Source: Novosphingobium indicum
GTDB lineage: Bacteria > Pseudomonadota > Alphaproteobacteria > Sphingomonadales > Sphingomonadaceae
NCBI RefSeq assembly: GCF_014645195.1
Contig: NZ_BMLK01000014.1
Span: forward strand, 1 to 64,000
DNA length: 64,000 bases
Direction of reading: 5' to 3'
A program made the position numbers and the translations under genes. This document shows, piece by piece, positions 8,807-17,071 of the stretch. Every line of letters starts with the position of its first letter. Position 1 is the stretch's first letter. The notes under the pieces were generated by a model. The model worked only from the letters and a program-made list of their open reading frames with translations. It ran no database searches and was not told where the DNA came from.

Positions 8807-9313
8807 ATGCATTCCGGCCCCCAAGACCTGCAGCTTTCCGCAATGCCTGAACCGGACATGCTGGCCCGCATCTACGCCGTGCTGGGCGAAGGCACACCCA
8901 TCGACGCGGGAACCGTCCAGACCCTGCGTCGGGTGCCCGGCGCCTACGTGCTCGTGATGCACCTCGACGCACCGCTGCGCTTTGCGCGCGCCAAGATCTC
9001 CGAAGCGAGCCTGTCGGGCTGGCTGATCTACGCAGGCAGCACGCGGGGCGGCGGCAGGATCGGCGCGCGGCTGGAACGCCACTTCAAAACGAACAAGCGC
9101 ATCCACTGGCACGTCGACGAACTGACCGTCGCGGCAAACAGGCTGGCCGCCATCGTCATGCCCGGCGGATCGGAATGCGAGATCGTGGAAAGGCTGGTCG
9201 GCTCGGGCGCATTCCAACCCGCCCTGCAGGGCTTCGGCAGTACCGACTGCCGCCGCTGCCCGGCACACCTTCTGGCGCCGGTCTTTGAAGAACGGGTGGA
9301 TCGAGTGGCTTGA
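8807..9313 (+). CDS. GIY-YIG/DUF123 domain protein
   Basis: A 168-residue protein whose central part, GAYVLVMHLDA...GWLIYAGSTRGGGRIGARLERHF, is the DUF123 version of a GIY-YIG nuclease fold. It is followed by IHWHVDELTV and the C-terminal Cys-containing GFGSTDCRRCPAHLL, which is usual for this family (related to archaeal endonuclease III-fused DUF123 domains). A nucleic-acid role, perhaps structure-specific cleavage, is plausible but unproven. ATG 8807 was preferred over a TTG at 8771. The gene diverges from ydeP with about 135 bases between the starts. Confidence 0.8.
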   Translation: MHSGPQDLQLSAMPEPDMLARIYAVLGEGTPIDAGTVQTLRRVPGAYVLVMHLDAPLRFARAKISEASLSGWLIYAGSTRGGGRIGARLERHFKTNKRIHWHVDELTVAANRLAAIVMPGGSECEIVERLVGSGAFQPALQGFGSTDCRRCPAHLLAPVFEERVDRVA

Positions 9314-9416
9314 TGAACTCAGGGCAGGCGGGGCCTGATCGCAGGCCTCGTTCGAGGCCCCCACATGGTCGCGGCTGGGGGCCTTTACGGGCGAACATTG
9401 GTGAACGCCAAAAAGG

Positions 9417-9444
9417 AAAAAGCCCGGGGAAATCCAGGCTTTTT
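9417..9444. terminator. Hairpin terminator after the DUF123 gene
   Basis: AAAAAGCC at 9417-9424 pairs with GGCTTTTT at 9437-9444 around a 12-base loop, with A tracts on one side and T tracts on the other. It looks like a bidirectional intrinsic terminator about 100 bases after the DUF123 stop and just before the island boundary. Confidence 0.6.
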
Positions 9445-9475
9445 GGCTACTTACGAACGCCTGCGAACAGGTGAA

Positions 9476-9492
9476 TGGTGCCCAGAAGAGGA
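9476..9492. repeat. Left attachment-site copy of the tRNA-Leu 3' end
   Basis: TGGTGCCCAGAAGAGGA here is identical to the complement of the tRNA-Leu(CAG) 3' end (CCA, discriminator, acceptor stem and the start of the T arm) at 22246-22262. Sequence to the right immediately stops matching the tRNA, as expected for the distal attachment site of an island that re-created the tRNA end at its other side. Confidence 0.72.
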
Positions 9493-9589
9493 TTGAGCCG
9501 AGGGTCATCCCGGCCATGATGGGAAGGCGGTGAGATTTCCCCCATGATTTCAACGGCTGGTAGTGTTGAAGTTTCGAGTTCCAGAAGAG

Positions 9590-9610
9590 CTTGACTGGTG
9601 TTCAGTCAAG
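9590..9610. repeat. Perfect 8-bp hairpin just inside the island
   Basis: CTTGACTG (9590-9597) and CAGTCAAG (9603-9610) are exact inverted repeats around five bases. There is no adjacent T run, so it is not an obvious terminator. It lies 100 bases inside the left attachment copy and could be a recombinase or excisionase arm site, which is speculative. Confidence 0.35.
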
Positions 9611-10257
9611 CAACTGATCTGACAAGCAGAATCATTGATCCTTTTGATCGCCGGAGTCCCCTATAGCACATTCTTTATTCGTGGAAAAGGCTGGATGTAC
9701 TTGGACGTTAAGTTCGAGTCCCGACGTCGTTACGGCGGTATCGAGGGGGTGGTCTTCTGCCGGAATACCCACGACTAGAGATGGGTCGGTTGCGATAAAC
9801 GATCCGAGGCGATCGACTTAGGAAAGCTGCAGTCGCCGCTTGGTTGCCCAGCACGGAAGCCGCCGACCAATTCACGACCTTCAACGATCAGGGCAAGACC
9901 GACCGTCCCCGTTCAAACCCGCCATTCGTACTTTCCAGACCCGCTGGTTGGCACCGTGCCAATGGCAGTCGGCTAAAGCTCTTGGGTTCTTCCTTATAAG
10001 CTGCCATCCGCCTTCGGACGCCCGTTCATCCCTGGCTAATTAAACTGTTCCTCAAACGTGGCAGCCCGACCGTTTTACCAGCGCAGTCGCCCGCAGGCCT
10101 ATGTGAACATATCACCTTGCCTGCGGAGTGATGAGCAGCTTCTACATAGCAGTGCGTGACATGCGTTCGCGCCTGTGACGCGGATCGGGTCCTCGGTCTT
10201 CAACACCGCCGCGATGTAGTGCGCGCCATCCGCCACGCCGCCGGCGGACAGCCGCGG
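9611..10257. other. Gene-free stretch in the island
   Basis: About 650 bases with no open frame that resembles a protein on either strand; the longest candidate (67 codons at 9840) has no recognisable composition or ribosome site. It probably consists of decayed island sequence. Nothing functional could be identified. Confidence 0.5.
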
Positions 10258-11430
10258 CTATCGTTGCCCTAGAAAGCCATCCGTACGGAGAAGACGCTCG
10301 AGGCTCTGCAAATCCGGCTCGAACAAGAGCCGCGATACCAAGGCGCCATCGGGATGGAACTGCGCAGGCTCGTTCTTAACTGTGTCGTAGAAATTGTGCG
10401 TGATCTCTCCTGACTGGAAGACATCGGGGCGCAGCGGGCACTGCGCGTAGGGATTGTAGTAGATATGCAGACCGTCAAGGTGCGTCTCGGCGTGGAGCGC
10501 CGTCGCGCAGATGCGTATATCCGACCCCGCGATCTCACGTCCGAAATTCCATCGGCGCGTCTTCAGGTAATCCAGCTTTTTTTGGGAAATGGAATAGCGG
10601 TCTCCCAGCGCCCAGGCGGCGGCGTCATACCCGACGGCGCTCTTTTCAATACACCGGTACCGATTCGACCGGATGATCTTGTTGACACCGCTCTCGACAA
10701 CGGCTTTTCCGAAGGTTCCCACCGTCGAGAAGATCACTGCGCTGATCTCCCTAAAAGAATCATTGGTAAAAATGCCCATCTCCACCGGCGCGCCGGAGCG
10801 CGTGTGGATCTCCGCAACCCTGGCCTGTTCGCCGAAGCTGCCGGGATCATGCGACGGTTCGCCGATGCCGAAGAGAACCAGATTTATCAGCTCGTTATTC
10901 TGCAGTAGCGAATAGTCGCTGTCGAAGGGCGCGATGGCCACGACGAAGGGTACATCTCGGACATGGCTCAGCGAGCCATAGGCCCTCTTCTTTCCCTGGC
11001 TTCCCCTGAACAGCTCGGCCTTGTCCTTGAGCTTGCCGATGAGCTTGAGCGCGCAGCGATTTTTGAAAGCATCCAGGGATGCGGGACTGGCCGGCGCGGC
11101 ACCCGCGCCCCGATCGGATATCACAGCCTCGATATTGAACCGGTATCCGTCCGGCGCGGTCACGCAAAAATCCGGCACGGCCAGCGAGAAATCGGCAGTG
11201 AATCCCAGCTCCGTAAGCGCCTTGTTAAGGTATAATTCCCACATCGCGGAGTTGAACGTCGACTGGAACTCCTTGACGAACTTATCGCCTTCCCTGCTGC
11301 GTTCAACCAAGCCGGCCGACCAGCTTTGAATAACCGGCATCACCGCTGCACAGGCTGGATCGTCCAGGATCAGGCGGAAGCTCTTGTGAAGCCGCGCAGC
11401 CGGCAGTCTCGGTTCAAACAGATCAATCAT
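10258..11430 (-). CDS. Island protein of unknown function, PD-(D/E)XK-like core
   Basis: A 390-residue soluble protein that I do not recognise. Residues 58-103 read helix FNSAMWELYLNKALTELGF, then AVPDFCV, then YRFNIEAV. This resembles the E...PD...E-x-K pattern of restriction-type nucleases (Glu65, Asp87, Glu101), but with Val instead of the final Lys, so activity is uncertain. The C-terminal half has WNFGREIAGSDIRICATALHAETHLDGLHIYYNPYA. ATG 11430 (MIDLFEPRLP) was preferred to an upstream in-frame start at 11460. It follows the next gene on the same strand by 53 bases and is probably co-transcribed with it. An island or defence context is likely; a nuclease function is only a hypothesis. 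Confidence 0.6.
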   Translation of the reverse strand: MIDLFEPRLPAARLHKSFRLILDDPACAAVMPVIQSWSAGLVERSREGDKFVKEFQSTFNSAMWELYLNKALTELGFTADFSLAVPDFCVTAPDGYRFNIEAVISDRGAGAAPASPASLDAFKNRCALKLIGKLKDKAELFRGSQGKKRAYGSLSHVRDVPFVVAIAPFDSDYSLLQNNELINLVLFGIGEPSHDPGSFGEQARVAEIHTRSGAPVEMGIFTNDSFREISAVIFSTVGTFGKAVVESGVNKIIRSNRYRCIEKSAVGYDAAAWALGDRYSISQKKLDYLKTRRWNFGREIAGSDIRICATALHAETHLDGLHIYYNPYAQCPLRPDVFQSGEITHNFYDTVKNEPAQFHPDGALVSRLLFEPDLQSLERLLRTDGFLGQR

Positions 11431-11483
11431 CTTCAGGCGCTCTCCGTGGCGCAAGCCCAAAGCCTGCCGACACCCGCCCGCCG

Positions 11484-12494
11484 CTAGTCGGCGACGATAT
11501 GCGGAAAGGTGCTCGGGTGCGGGGCGGCGTCGGCTCCCCGGTCGAGCAAGTCGGTCATCTTGCGATACAGTCCGACAAATCTCAGCAGCGCATCCGCGCC
11601 AGGCGCGAACAGGTCGTCATCCGCGAGCGGCATTGTCACGACGGGAATGGTCAGGCCATCATGGCTCCGCTCCTCGTACCGCAGCCAGCCAGCGCCACGC
11701 CGGCCCAGCGGCTGGCGGTGCAGGAAGAGATTGCGGTATTCGGTCAGCTCATGCATCCAGGGATCGAGGCTGGCCGGATCATAAGCGGTCAGCATGTCCG
11801 ACACGATCGGGGAAGCGCGCAGGTGGGCACGGCTCGCAGCGTCGAGCCAATCCTTCAGACGAGCAAGCGCATCGATGCGCGGCGGCGCGCCGAGTCCCAT
11901 CGCGAGAGTTTTCGCGAGATAGTCCCTCGCGCTTGCGAGCTCGGAGAGCACGGAATGGAAGGCGAGCTGCATATCACTGACCGGAATGTTCGTGAAGCGG
12001 TTGCCGGAAACCTTGCCCTCCGCAAGAGCCGCCATCAGCTGATCATGGTGATGATCTGACGCGTCGCGCAGGCGGATACCGGCGGCCTTGAGGCTGAAGG
12101 CAATGTGCCCCGCAAGCTCTGCATAGTCGGCGGCACCTGCGTCCGCCGCGTTTCCGGCGATCGCCCCCCATTTATCGGCGGGCTGCGGCTTACCGGAACC
12201 GGGTCCGTCGAGCGGTGTCCAGACCCGCGAGAGAAGCGGTGTCTCCATGCCGGTCATCTCATCGCCGCCGAACAGCGTACCGCCAATGCCGGCGGCGATG
12301 CCGGCAACATGCTGGATCGGCCTGGGCGACAGTTGCCTGACGGTGCGGCCATCCAGGACAGGGCCAAGGCTCCACAATTTGTCGCCTTGCATCGGGGCAC
12401 GAAGACCGCCGGTAAGGTGAAGCTCGGTGGCCGTCTGCACCGTTCCCATCTGCAGGTTCATGGCCCGGCGGGGTTCTCGTATCGTCTCGCTCAT
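11484..12494 (-). CDS. Island protein of unknown function with HEPN-like RNLFLH motif
   Basis: About 336 residues, mostly helical by composition in the second half. Residues 254-259 are RNLFLH, an R-x4-H arrangement preceded by LTEY and followed by RQPLGRRG. With the long helices AELAGHIAFSLKAAGIRLRD and FHSVLSELASARDYLAKTL before it, this resembles the HEPN RNase superfamily found in toxins and abortive-infection proteins. I do not recognise the family by name. The start is uncertain: ATG 12494 (MSETIREPRRAM) or ATG 12518; neither has a strong ribosome site. It lies upstream of the PD-(D/E)XK-like gene on the same strand, so the two may form a unit. Confidence 0.55.
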   Translation of the reverse strand: MSETIREPRRAMNLQMGTVQTATELHLTGGLRAPMQGDKLWSLGPVLDGRTVRQLSPRPIQHVAGIAAGIGGTLFGGDEMTGMETPLLSRVWTPLDGPGSGKPQPADKWGAIAGNAADAGAADYAELAGHIAFSLKAAGIRLRDASDHHHDQLMAALAEGKVSGNRFTNIPVSDMQLAFHSVLSELASARDYLAKTLAMGLGAPPRIDALARLKDWLDAASRAHLRASPIVSDMLTAYDPASLDPWMHELTEYRNLFLHRQPLGRRGAGWLRYEERSHDGLTIPVVTMPLADDDLFAPGADALLRFVGLYRKMTDLLDRGADAAPHPSTFPHIVAD

Positions 12495-13044
12495 GGCGAT
12501 GATGTGGGGTGTAATCATGTGGCAGTCTACCGCCGGCGTAGTACATCTCCGGCTCGCCCTCCGGCGGCCGTGCGATCGTCGCCCCGCGTCAACGGGCAAG
12601 AACGGGATCCGCGGCTCTCTTCTCGGCCTGGGCATCGGACAGCGACTGCCGGGGACGCCGCCCAAGGGCGACGATCGCCAGCATGACCGGGCGCCAGCCG
12701 CCATCCGCAGGCACTCATGAATGCTCTACGAAAGCGCGTTAATCCCCCCTGCGGAGCTGGATGCCTGCTGACGACTGACGGCAGCTACCCCAAGGGTCTG
12801 ACTTTCGCGCAGCCTTGCTGTCGAGCTGAATGTACGACCGCTTCTGGGTTCGCCGGACAACCCGCGGAATGGCGGATTAGGGGCGCTTAGTTGCCGATTT
12901 TCGGTCTTCGAGATGAACTCACTGGCTTCCGGGAAAAGGTTCCCTCCCTGAAGAGGTAACGACACTTTCGGTAGCGGCCGCTCGCCGAACAGATGTCGTG
13001 GGAAGCAGACCTCTCAAACCTCTATCAGCAGCGCAGGGCAGAAG

Positions 13045-13122
13045 ACGGGTATCGTGGAGCTTATAGAGCTTTTCTGAGGGCTTCGCGGTCGTGATCTTGA
13101 TGTGAGTCAGCATTGGATTCAT
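13045..13122 (-). pseudogene. P4-type integrase, N-terminal scrap
   Basis: On the minus strand the peptide MLTHIKITTAKPSEKLYKLH followed by DTR is the signature start of P4-type tyrosine integrases (the DUF4102 arm-binding domain, usually continuing as DGRGLYL). After about 25 residues the match ends in unrelated sequence. Its start codon (ATG 13113, or ATG 13122) is about 180 bases from the tRNA-end-like repeat at 13292. That mirrors the geometry of the other integrase stump and tRNA at 22080/22246. Most of the gene has been deleted. Confidence 0.6.
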
Positions 13123-13291
13123 CCCAGCAAGCCGGGTCGATCCGGGGCCATCAAAGGCACCCCAATCGTGGGGGTGCTGTTGGTGGTCCTGGCCGGACGT
13201 CACCGGAAATTTAGCCGGCGATCATCGGTCGATTTATGCTGTGAAACCAGACGCTTGCTGGACGTTGCTGGACGCACTTAGCGCCAGAAAG

Positions 13292-13313
13292 TGGTGCTAG
13301 AAGAGGACTCGAA
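13292..13313. repeat. Imperfect internal copy of the tRNA-Leu 3' end (att-like)
   Basis: TGGTGCTAGAAGAGGACTCGAA differs from the tRNA-Leu end at 22246 (TGGTGCCCAGAAGAGGACTC...) by one missing base and one substitution, and it keeps the following CTCGAA of the T arm. It has the same orientation as the two other copies. It is best read as the junction between two stacked integrations, or as the attachment site of a related tRNA. Confidence 0.6.
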
Positions 13314-13646
13314 ATAAAAGTCTAATTCATTGTAAAATATTAATAAATTACTTTCATTTCGGTTCCAGTACCCATGTCGATGCCCAGAGTGATTTTTCGC
13401 GACAGGTTCGAGTTCTCGTAAGGGCGACGAGGCACGGCCCGGTGGTGCGATTCGCGGCGTAGCCTAGAGAGGCAGGGCGTCGAAATCGGCCTTCATGAAA
13501 CGTTTAGCGATCAGATTAGGCCCATAGGTTGTTCAGACCGTCCGGTTCCGACCAGACTACGACGTTCCGGGAAGTGTCGGATTAGGGCCGAAAGCCGTCA
13601 GGCCCAGTTTGTCCCGCTATACGATGCCGGCAAGAGCGGCGCATCA

Positions 13647-15398
13647 TTAGAAGCTTACCCTGCCGCCATAGGTCTCCACGATTGCGACGTTCTCGTCGAG
13701 CGACTGGCCATTGCGGGTGAGCGCGCTGCAATTCTCCGCGAACGCCTTGCCGCCGTAGCGAACCTCTGTCCCCTTTAGGCCATCCAGAATTATCGCATGG
13801 TTTTCGTGCCGATAGGCTGCCCAAGCCCCGACCGGTACCCAACCGCTATTCGAAACGGCCAACCCGACATAGGCGAGCGCAAAGAAATACTCGAACGTGT
13901 CGAACAGCAGATCGTAGTCCTCATTCTCGGCGACGAACGGGCGGAACGTCTCGCGCAGCGTATCGTGTAGCCAATCGCTCATGGCTACACGGCGCCGTGA
14001 CCCGCCAAATAAGGGAGCGACGTGATCACGCTCGGCCAATCGCAAGGCGATGAGGTGCGAAACCGCCGTCTTGTCTTTGTTGCCGATGGTCGAGGTCCGC
14101 ACAGACAGCAGTCGGGAGAGCAACTCCGGCCGCTTTGCGATCAGGCTCGCCATACCTCCGGTGTAGAGCATCAATGTACCGGGATATGGCCTGAGGTTGC
14201 CCCAGACTGTATATTGCGAGCCATTAATAAACTGCTCGCGGCCTATCTCGCTGATCGCATCGACAAGCAGGTCGTCCTGTTCGCCACGTGACCAGACGCC
14301 GATTGTGGCGTTGAGCGCGATGACCGTCGCGCCGGCTGCGTCATAGGCTTTTATCCGCGCTGAAATCGTTTCAGACGTTGGGCTATCGCCATGAGGCGGA
14401 AATGCCGGGCCGGTCCATACCGCCTTCGCCTCTGCAACGGCGTCACGGTACAGGTCGTGCAGCCGAATGCGCTGCTCGGGATTGGCCAGATAGCGCTTGG
14501 CGGCGCCGACCGCGGCCTGCACGCTCAGCGGATGCGGTCGGTCGAACTCCTCGAGACCGTGCACATGGTCGATGAGGCTGGCAAAAAAGCTGTCTGCTGA
14601 CTTGATGCGGACCACATCTGCCCGTCGGCTGGTAACCAGGGCACTGGCTTCTCCGGACAGCTCACCCATCGTCGACCAGAAGCAGGCGTAACGGCGATTG
14701 GTCGCCCGTTCCATCGACGTGCGCAGCGCATGATCCCAGGTCGCGGACCAGCCGCAGACCACCAACCCGAACTCATCGAATACGCGGTCGAGTAGCGTCG
14801 CCATCGCCGGATCATAGGCGGCCAGCTCGTCTTCGGTGTTGAGGATCCGGGTGTCGAGATAGTCACCATGGATTTTGATGATGCAATGCCTCTGGTGGGT
14901 CAGCGGGATCATGCCGGTCGCTTGGTCTGCATTCCCGATTACCACCGGCACGATGCCCCGCTGCTCGAGCGCTTGTTCGAGCAGGCGGTCGAAATTGGTA
15001 GTAACGACGACCCGGATCAGTCCGGCGTCCATGAGTTCGGCGACGGCATGGTGCGCGGGCGTCGGCACTTTCAGGCCTTGTTCGCGCTCCTCCGCGCTTG
15101 GTTCGAAATAGCTCTTCAACAATTGCTGGCGTTCGGTCTGGGTACGGCAAAGGCCGTCGAGTAGATCTGAATAGCCCGCTTCCTTGCCAAATTTCTCGGC
15201 GTACCAGCGATCGACGGCATCGCCTGGTTCTTCTGATTGTGCGGCTGCTGTTTTCCGGATGAGGTCAAGGACGACTTCCCAACCCGTCGGAATTCCGGCC
15301 GAGCGCGAAACACCCGAACCTAGCAACAGTGCATATACGCCAGGGCTCGAGCGCAAGGAAAAAGCGAGCGACACCAGCGGATCCAGAATCTGACTCAA
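13647..15398 (-). CDS. SIR2-domain protein, putative NADase defence effector
   Basis: A 583-residue protein with an N-terminal SIR2-like Rossmann domain. Visible are GSGVSRSAGIPTGWE (27-41), TTNFDRLLE with Asn135, IIKIHGDY with the expected catalytic His177, and CGWS (215-218). In bacterial defence proteins this fold hydrolyses NAD+ to stop infected cells. The C-terminal 300 residues are unfamiliar and probably form the sensing part. The start is TTG 15398: the ribosome site GGGGAG lies six bases upstream, while no in-frame ATG exists nearby. It is downstream of a protease and a membrane protein on the same strand, separated by a MITE-like element. It is not followed by HerA, so it is not the standard SIR2-HerA pair. 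Confidence 0.88.
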   Translation of the reverse strand: MSQILDPLVSLAFSLRSSPGVYALLLGSGVSRSAGIPTGWEVVLDLIRKTAAAQSEEPGDAVDRWYAEKFGKEAGYSDLLDGLCRTQTERQQLLKSYFEPSAEEREQGLKVPTPAHHAVAELMDAGLIRVVVTTNFDRLLEQALEQRGIVPVVIGNADQATGMIPLTHQRHCIIKIHGDYLDTRILNTEDELAAYDPAMATLLDRVFDEFGLVVCGWSATWDHALRTSMERATNRRYACFWSTMGELSGEASALVTSRRADVVRIKSADSFFASLIDHVHGLEEFDRPHPLSVQAAVGAAKRYLANPEQRIRLHDLYRDAVAEAKAVWTGPAFPPHGDSPTSETISARIKAYDAAGATVIALNATIGVWSRGEQDDLLVDAISEIGREQFINGSQYTVWGNLRPYPGTLMLYTGGMASLIAKRPELLSRLLSVRTSTIGNKDKTAVSHLIALRLAERDHVAPLFGGSRRRVAMSDWLHDTLRETFRPFVAENEDYDLLFDTFEYFFALAYVGLAVSNSGWVPVGAWAAYRHENHAIILDGLKGTEVRYGGKAFAENCSALTRNGQSLDENVAIVETYGGRVSF

Positions 15399-15472
15399 TT
15401 CATGCTCCCCTCAATTCGGCGCGGTCCGCGCCCTCGCTGCGGGATGAGGCCTTCTGGCGGTCGGAGCAAGCC

Positions 15473-15643
15473 AGGGTCAGGACCTATTACTTGCGCCATT
15501 CGAGCGTCCCGCAGGGATTTGACCAAATCGCCCATCGCCGCGTCGAGAAATCGTGAAATATCGACATATTCCTGGGCCTTCTCTCCTTGCGCTGAGCCAT
15601 TTTGTCTCAAACCTCGATGGCGCAAGTAATAGGTCCTGACCCT
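15473..15643. mobile_element. MITE-like element with perfect 27-bp terminal inverted repeats
   Basis: The 27 bases at 15473-15499 (beginning AGGGTCAGGACCTATTAC) are the exact reverse complement of 15617-15643. They enclose 117 bases, giving a 171-bp non-autonomous element. The inside encodes no transposase, although on the minus strand it stays open (AQGEKAQEYVDISRFLDAA). No clear target duplication flanks it. It sits between the protease and SIR2 genes. The parent insertion sequence was not identified. Confidence 0.75.
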
Positions 15644-15649
15644 AGGCGC

Positions 15650-15805
15650 CCTCAATGTCCGCTTAGTCGGCGGCTGTGGACACGGCGTAGCTGCCTGCCG
15701 GAGGTCGCGGATCTCGACCCAGACCCGGTCGCTCAGATAAGCCAACTCGAACGACGGCTCCAGACAGATGCGGTTGATAGGCGTCGTGAAGCGGACCGCA
15801 AGCAT
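15650..15805 (-). other. Open-frame remnant between protease gene and MITE
   Basis: A short frame starting MLAVRFTTPINRICLEPSFE and ending near TKRTLRAP stays open for about 50 codons and then runs into the MITE. Its composition is protein-like (FELAYLSDRVWVEIRDLRQ). It may be the 5' end of a small gene cut by the MITE or simply spacer. No family was recognised. Confidence 0.3.
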
Positions 15806-15883
15806 AGCACCGCAGTTTCGAACATAGTGCCCATTCTAACCTGCCGTTCGCCGCCCCGTGCCGCTGTCTCCTGAGGATCGCGA

Positions 15884-17062
15884 TCAGACGGAAAGGCTGC
15901 CAACGAGACCTTCAGCCCAGTCGTGCGCCCACTTAGCCCTGATGCAAAAACCTCGTTGGCCATCCTCGGCAAAGAAGATGCCAGCCCAGGCCGGGGTAGC
16001 ATCCATGGTTAAAACCCAGGCGCCGGAATCGCCCTGCACCGGCAGCGGGGAGAAGAGCGTGCCGAGTCCGCCGCCGAGTCCGAACCGCGGTCGCGGCTTC
16101 AATTCGATGGAATCGCGGAAGCAGTAAGTCTTGCCGCCTGTCACGAAGGCGTAGCTAATCGCCAATGAACCCAACCGGCATTTCGCCTTGGTCAGCGCGC
16201 CATCGACATCGACATCCTGGCCGATCGTCAGCGATGTCGCGACCCCGCTTAGTGTGCGCGCCGAGGTGGGTGTGGTGGCAAGCTCAATGAGGCTGACGTC
16301 GAGCATGTTCACCGATGGCCCGTTCCCCGGATAGGGATTGGGCATCGGCAGGATCGATGGATCGCAGACGACACCGGCGCCCAAAGGGAAAAGCGTCGTA
16401 TGATCCTTGCAGGTCCCGAGATGCAACCCGGCACCATCGTCGATGGTGTCGCCCTTTTCGGCGACATGGGCGCAACTCATGCCGTAGGCCTTGCCGGCAG
16501 GGTTTGTGAGAGTGCCGCCATACGTCCCGGTATGCCCCTGATTGGTGGCTATCCCGTCGCCGGGCGCGAAGGCGAGAGTGGCGACCGGGCGCTCGTCGAC
16601 CAGTACGAGCGCCGCAGCGCTATTGGCGAGCGCGATCAGGCGAGCGCGATCAGTTTCGTCTGTCTCAAGCACGTCGCCAACGGGGGTTCGCACTGGTCTA
16701 TGCACGATGGTCATAACTACCGGTGATTTGCCGAGCTTCCGGCCGAATCGCCTAAGGTCAGACCATATTGCAACCTTGCGATTAAGGTCGCGCCGGCGAT
16801 AGCCTTGGAATGTCGGGACTGGCCAATCGGTATAGGGCCAGATTGGCGTTTCGATCATCCGGTAAAAGTAACGGTCGAGCAGGAATTTTCTCAATCCATC
16901 ATCGCCAATCGCACCCTCTTCAAGATCATAAAGGAGGGTCCACAGCGGATGGATGTCAAGGGTAAAGCCACTGACAATCGGAATGTCGGCGGCCTGCCGC
17001 ACCACGCCTTGAAGTGCCTCAGATTCGTTGAAGTACGTGCGCAGATCCTCGTAGGTTGGCAT
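15884..17062 (-). CDS. Trypsin-like serine protease with an N-terminal EAD-like domain
   Basis: A 392-residue protein. Its C-terminal half is a chymotrypsin-fold protease with an intact triad: YGMSCAHV (His199), NMLDVSLIEL (Asp255) and VQGDSGAWVL (Ser346). No signal peptide is present, so it acts in the cytoplasm, unlike most DegP-type enzymes. Residues about 5-65 (LRTYFNESEALQGVVRQAAD ... HPLWTLLYDLEEG) are short, helical and have the R-AA and W-x3-L spacing of effector-associated domains, adaptor modules that pair proteases with sensors in bacterial conflict systems. That assignment is tentative. The ribosome site AAGGTGAG supports ATG 17062. The membrane protein gene ends nine bases upstream, so the two are an operon. 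Confidence 0.82.
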   Translation of the reverse strand: MPTYEDLRTYFNESEALQGVVRQAADIPIVSGFTLDIHPLWTLLYDLEEGAIGDDGLRKFLLDRYFYRMIETPIWPYTDWPVPTFQGYRRRDLNRKVAIWSDLRRFGRKLGKSPVVMTIVHRPVRTPVGDVLETDETDRARLIALANSAAALVLVDERPVATLAFAPGDGIATNQGHTGTYGGTLTNPAGKAYGMSCAHVAEKGDTIDDGAGLHLGTCKDHTTLFPLGAGVVCDPSILPMPNPYPGNGPSVNMLDVSLIELATTPTSARTLSGVATSLTIGQDVDVDGALTKAKCRLGSLAISYAFVTGGKTYCFRDSIELKPRPRFGLGGGLGTLFSPLPVQGDSGAWVLTMDATPAWAGIFFAEDGQRGFCIRAKWAHDWAEGLVGSLSV

Positions 17063-17071
17063 GGTCTCACC

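Larger units (their letters stand above)
12495..13646. other. Gene-poor, scrambled segment between the two island halves
   Basis: This stretch of about 1.1 kb has no complete gene. It contains the integrase scrap at 13045-13122 and the tRNA-end-like repeat at 13292-13313, followed by an AT-rich patch (about 13310-13360) that stands out from the GC-rich surroundings. Short frames at 12726-12965 look spurious. Confidence 0.5.

Noticed and set aside
12726..12965. 79-codon frame (LRESQTLGVAAVSRQ)
   Set aside because: No ribosome site or family; it looks like commonly seen non-coding sequence read by chance.
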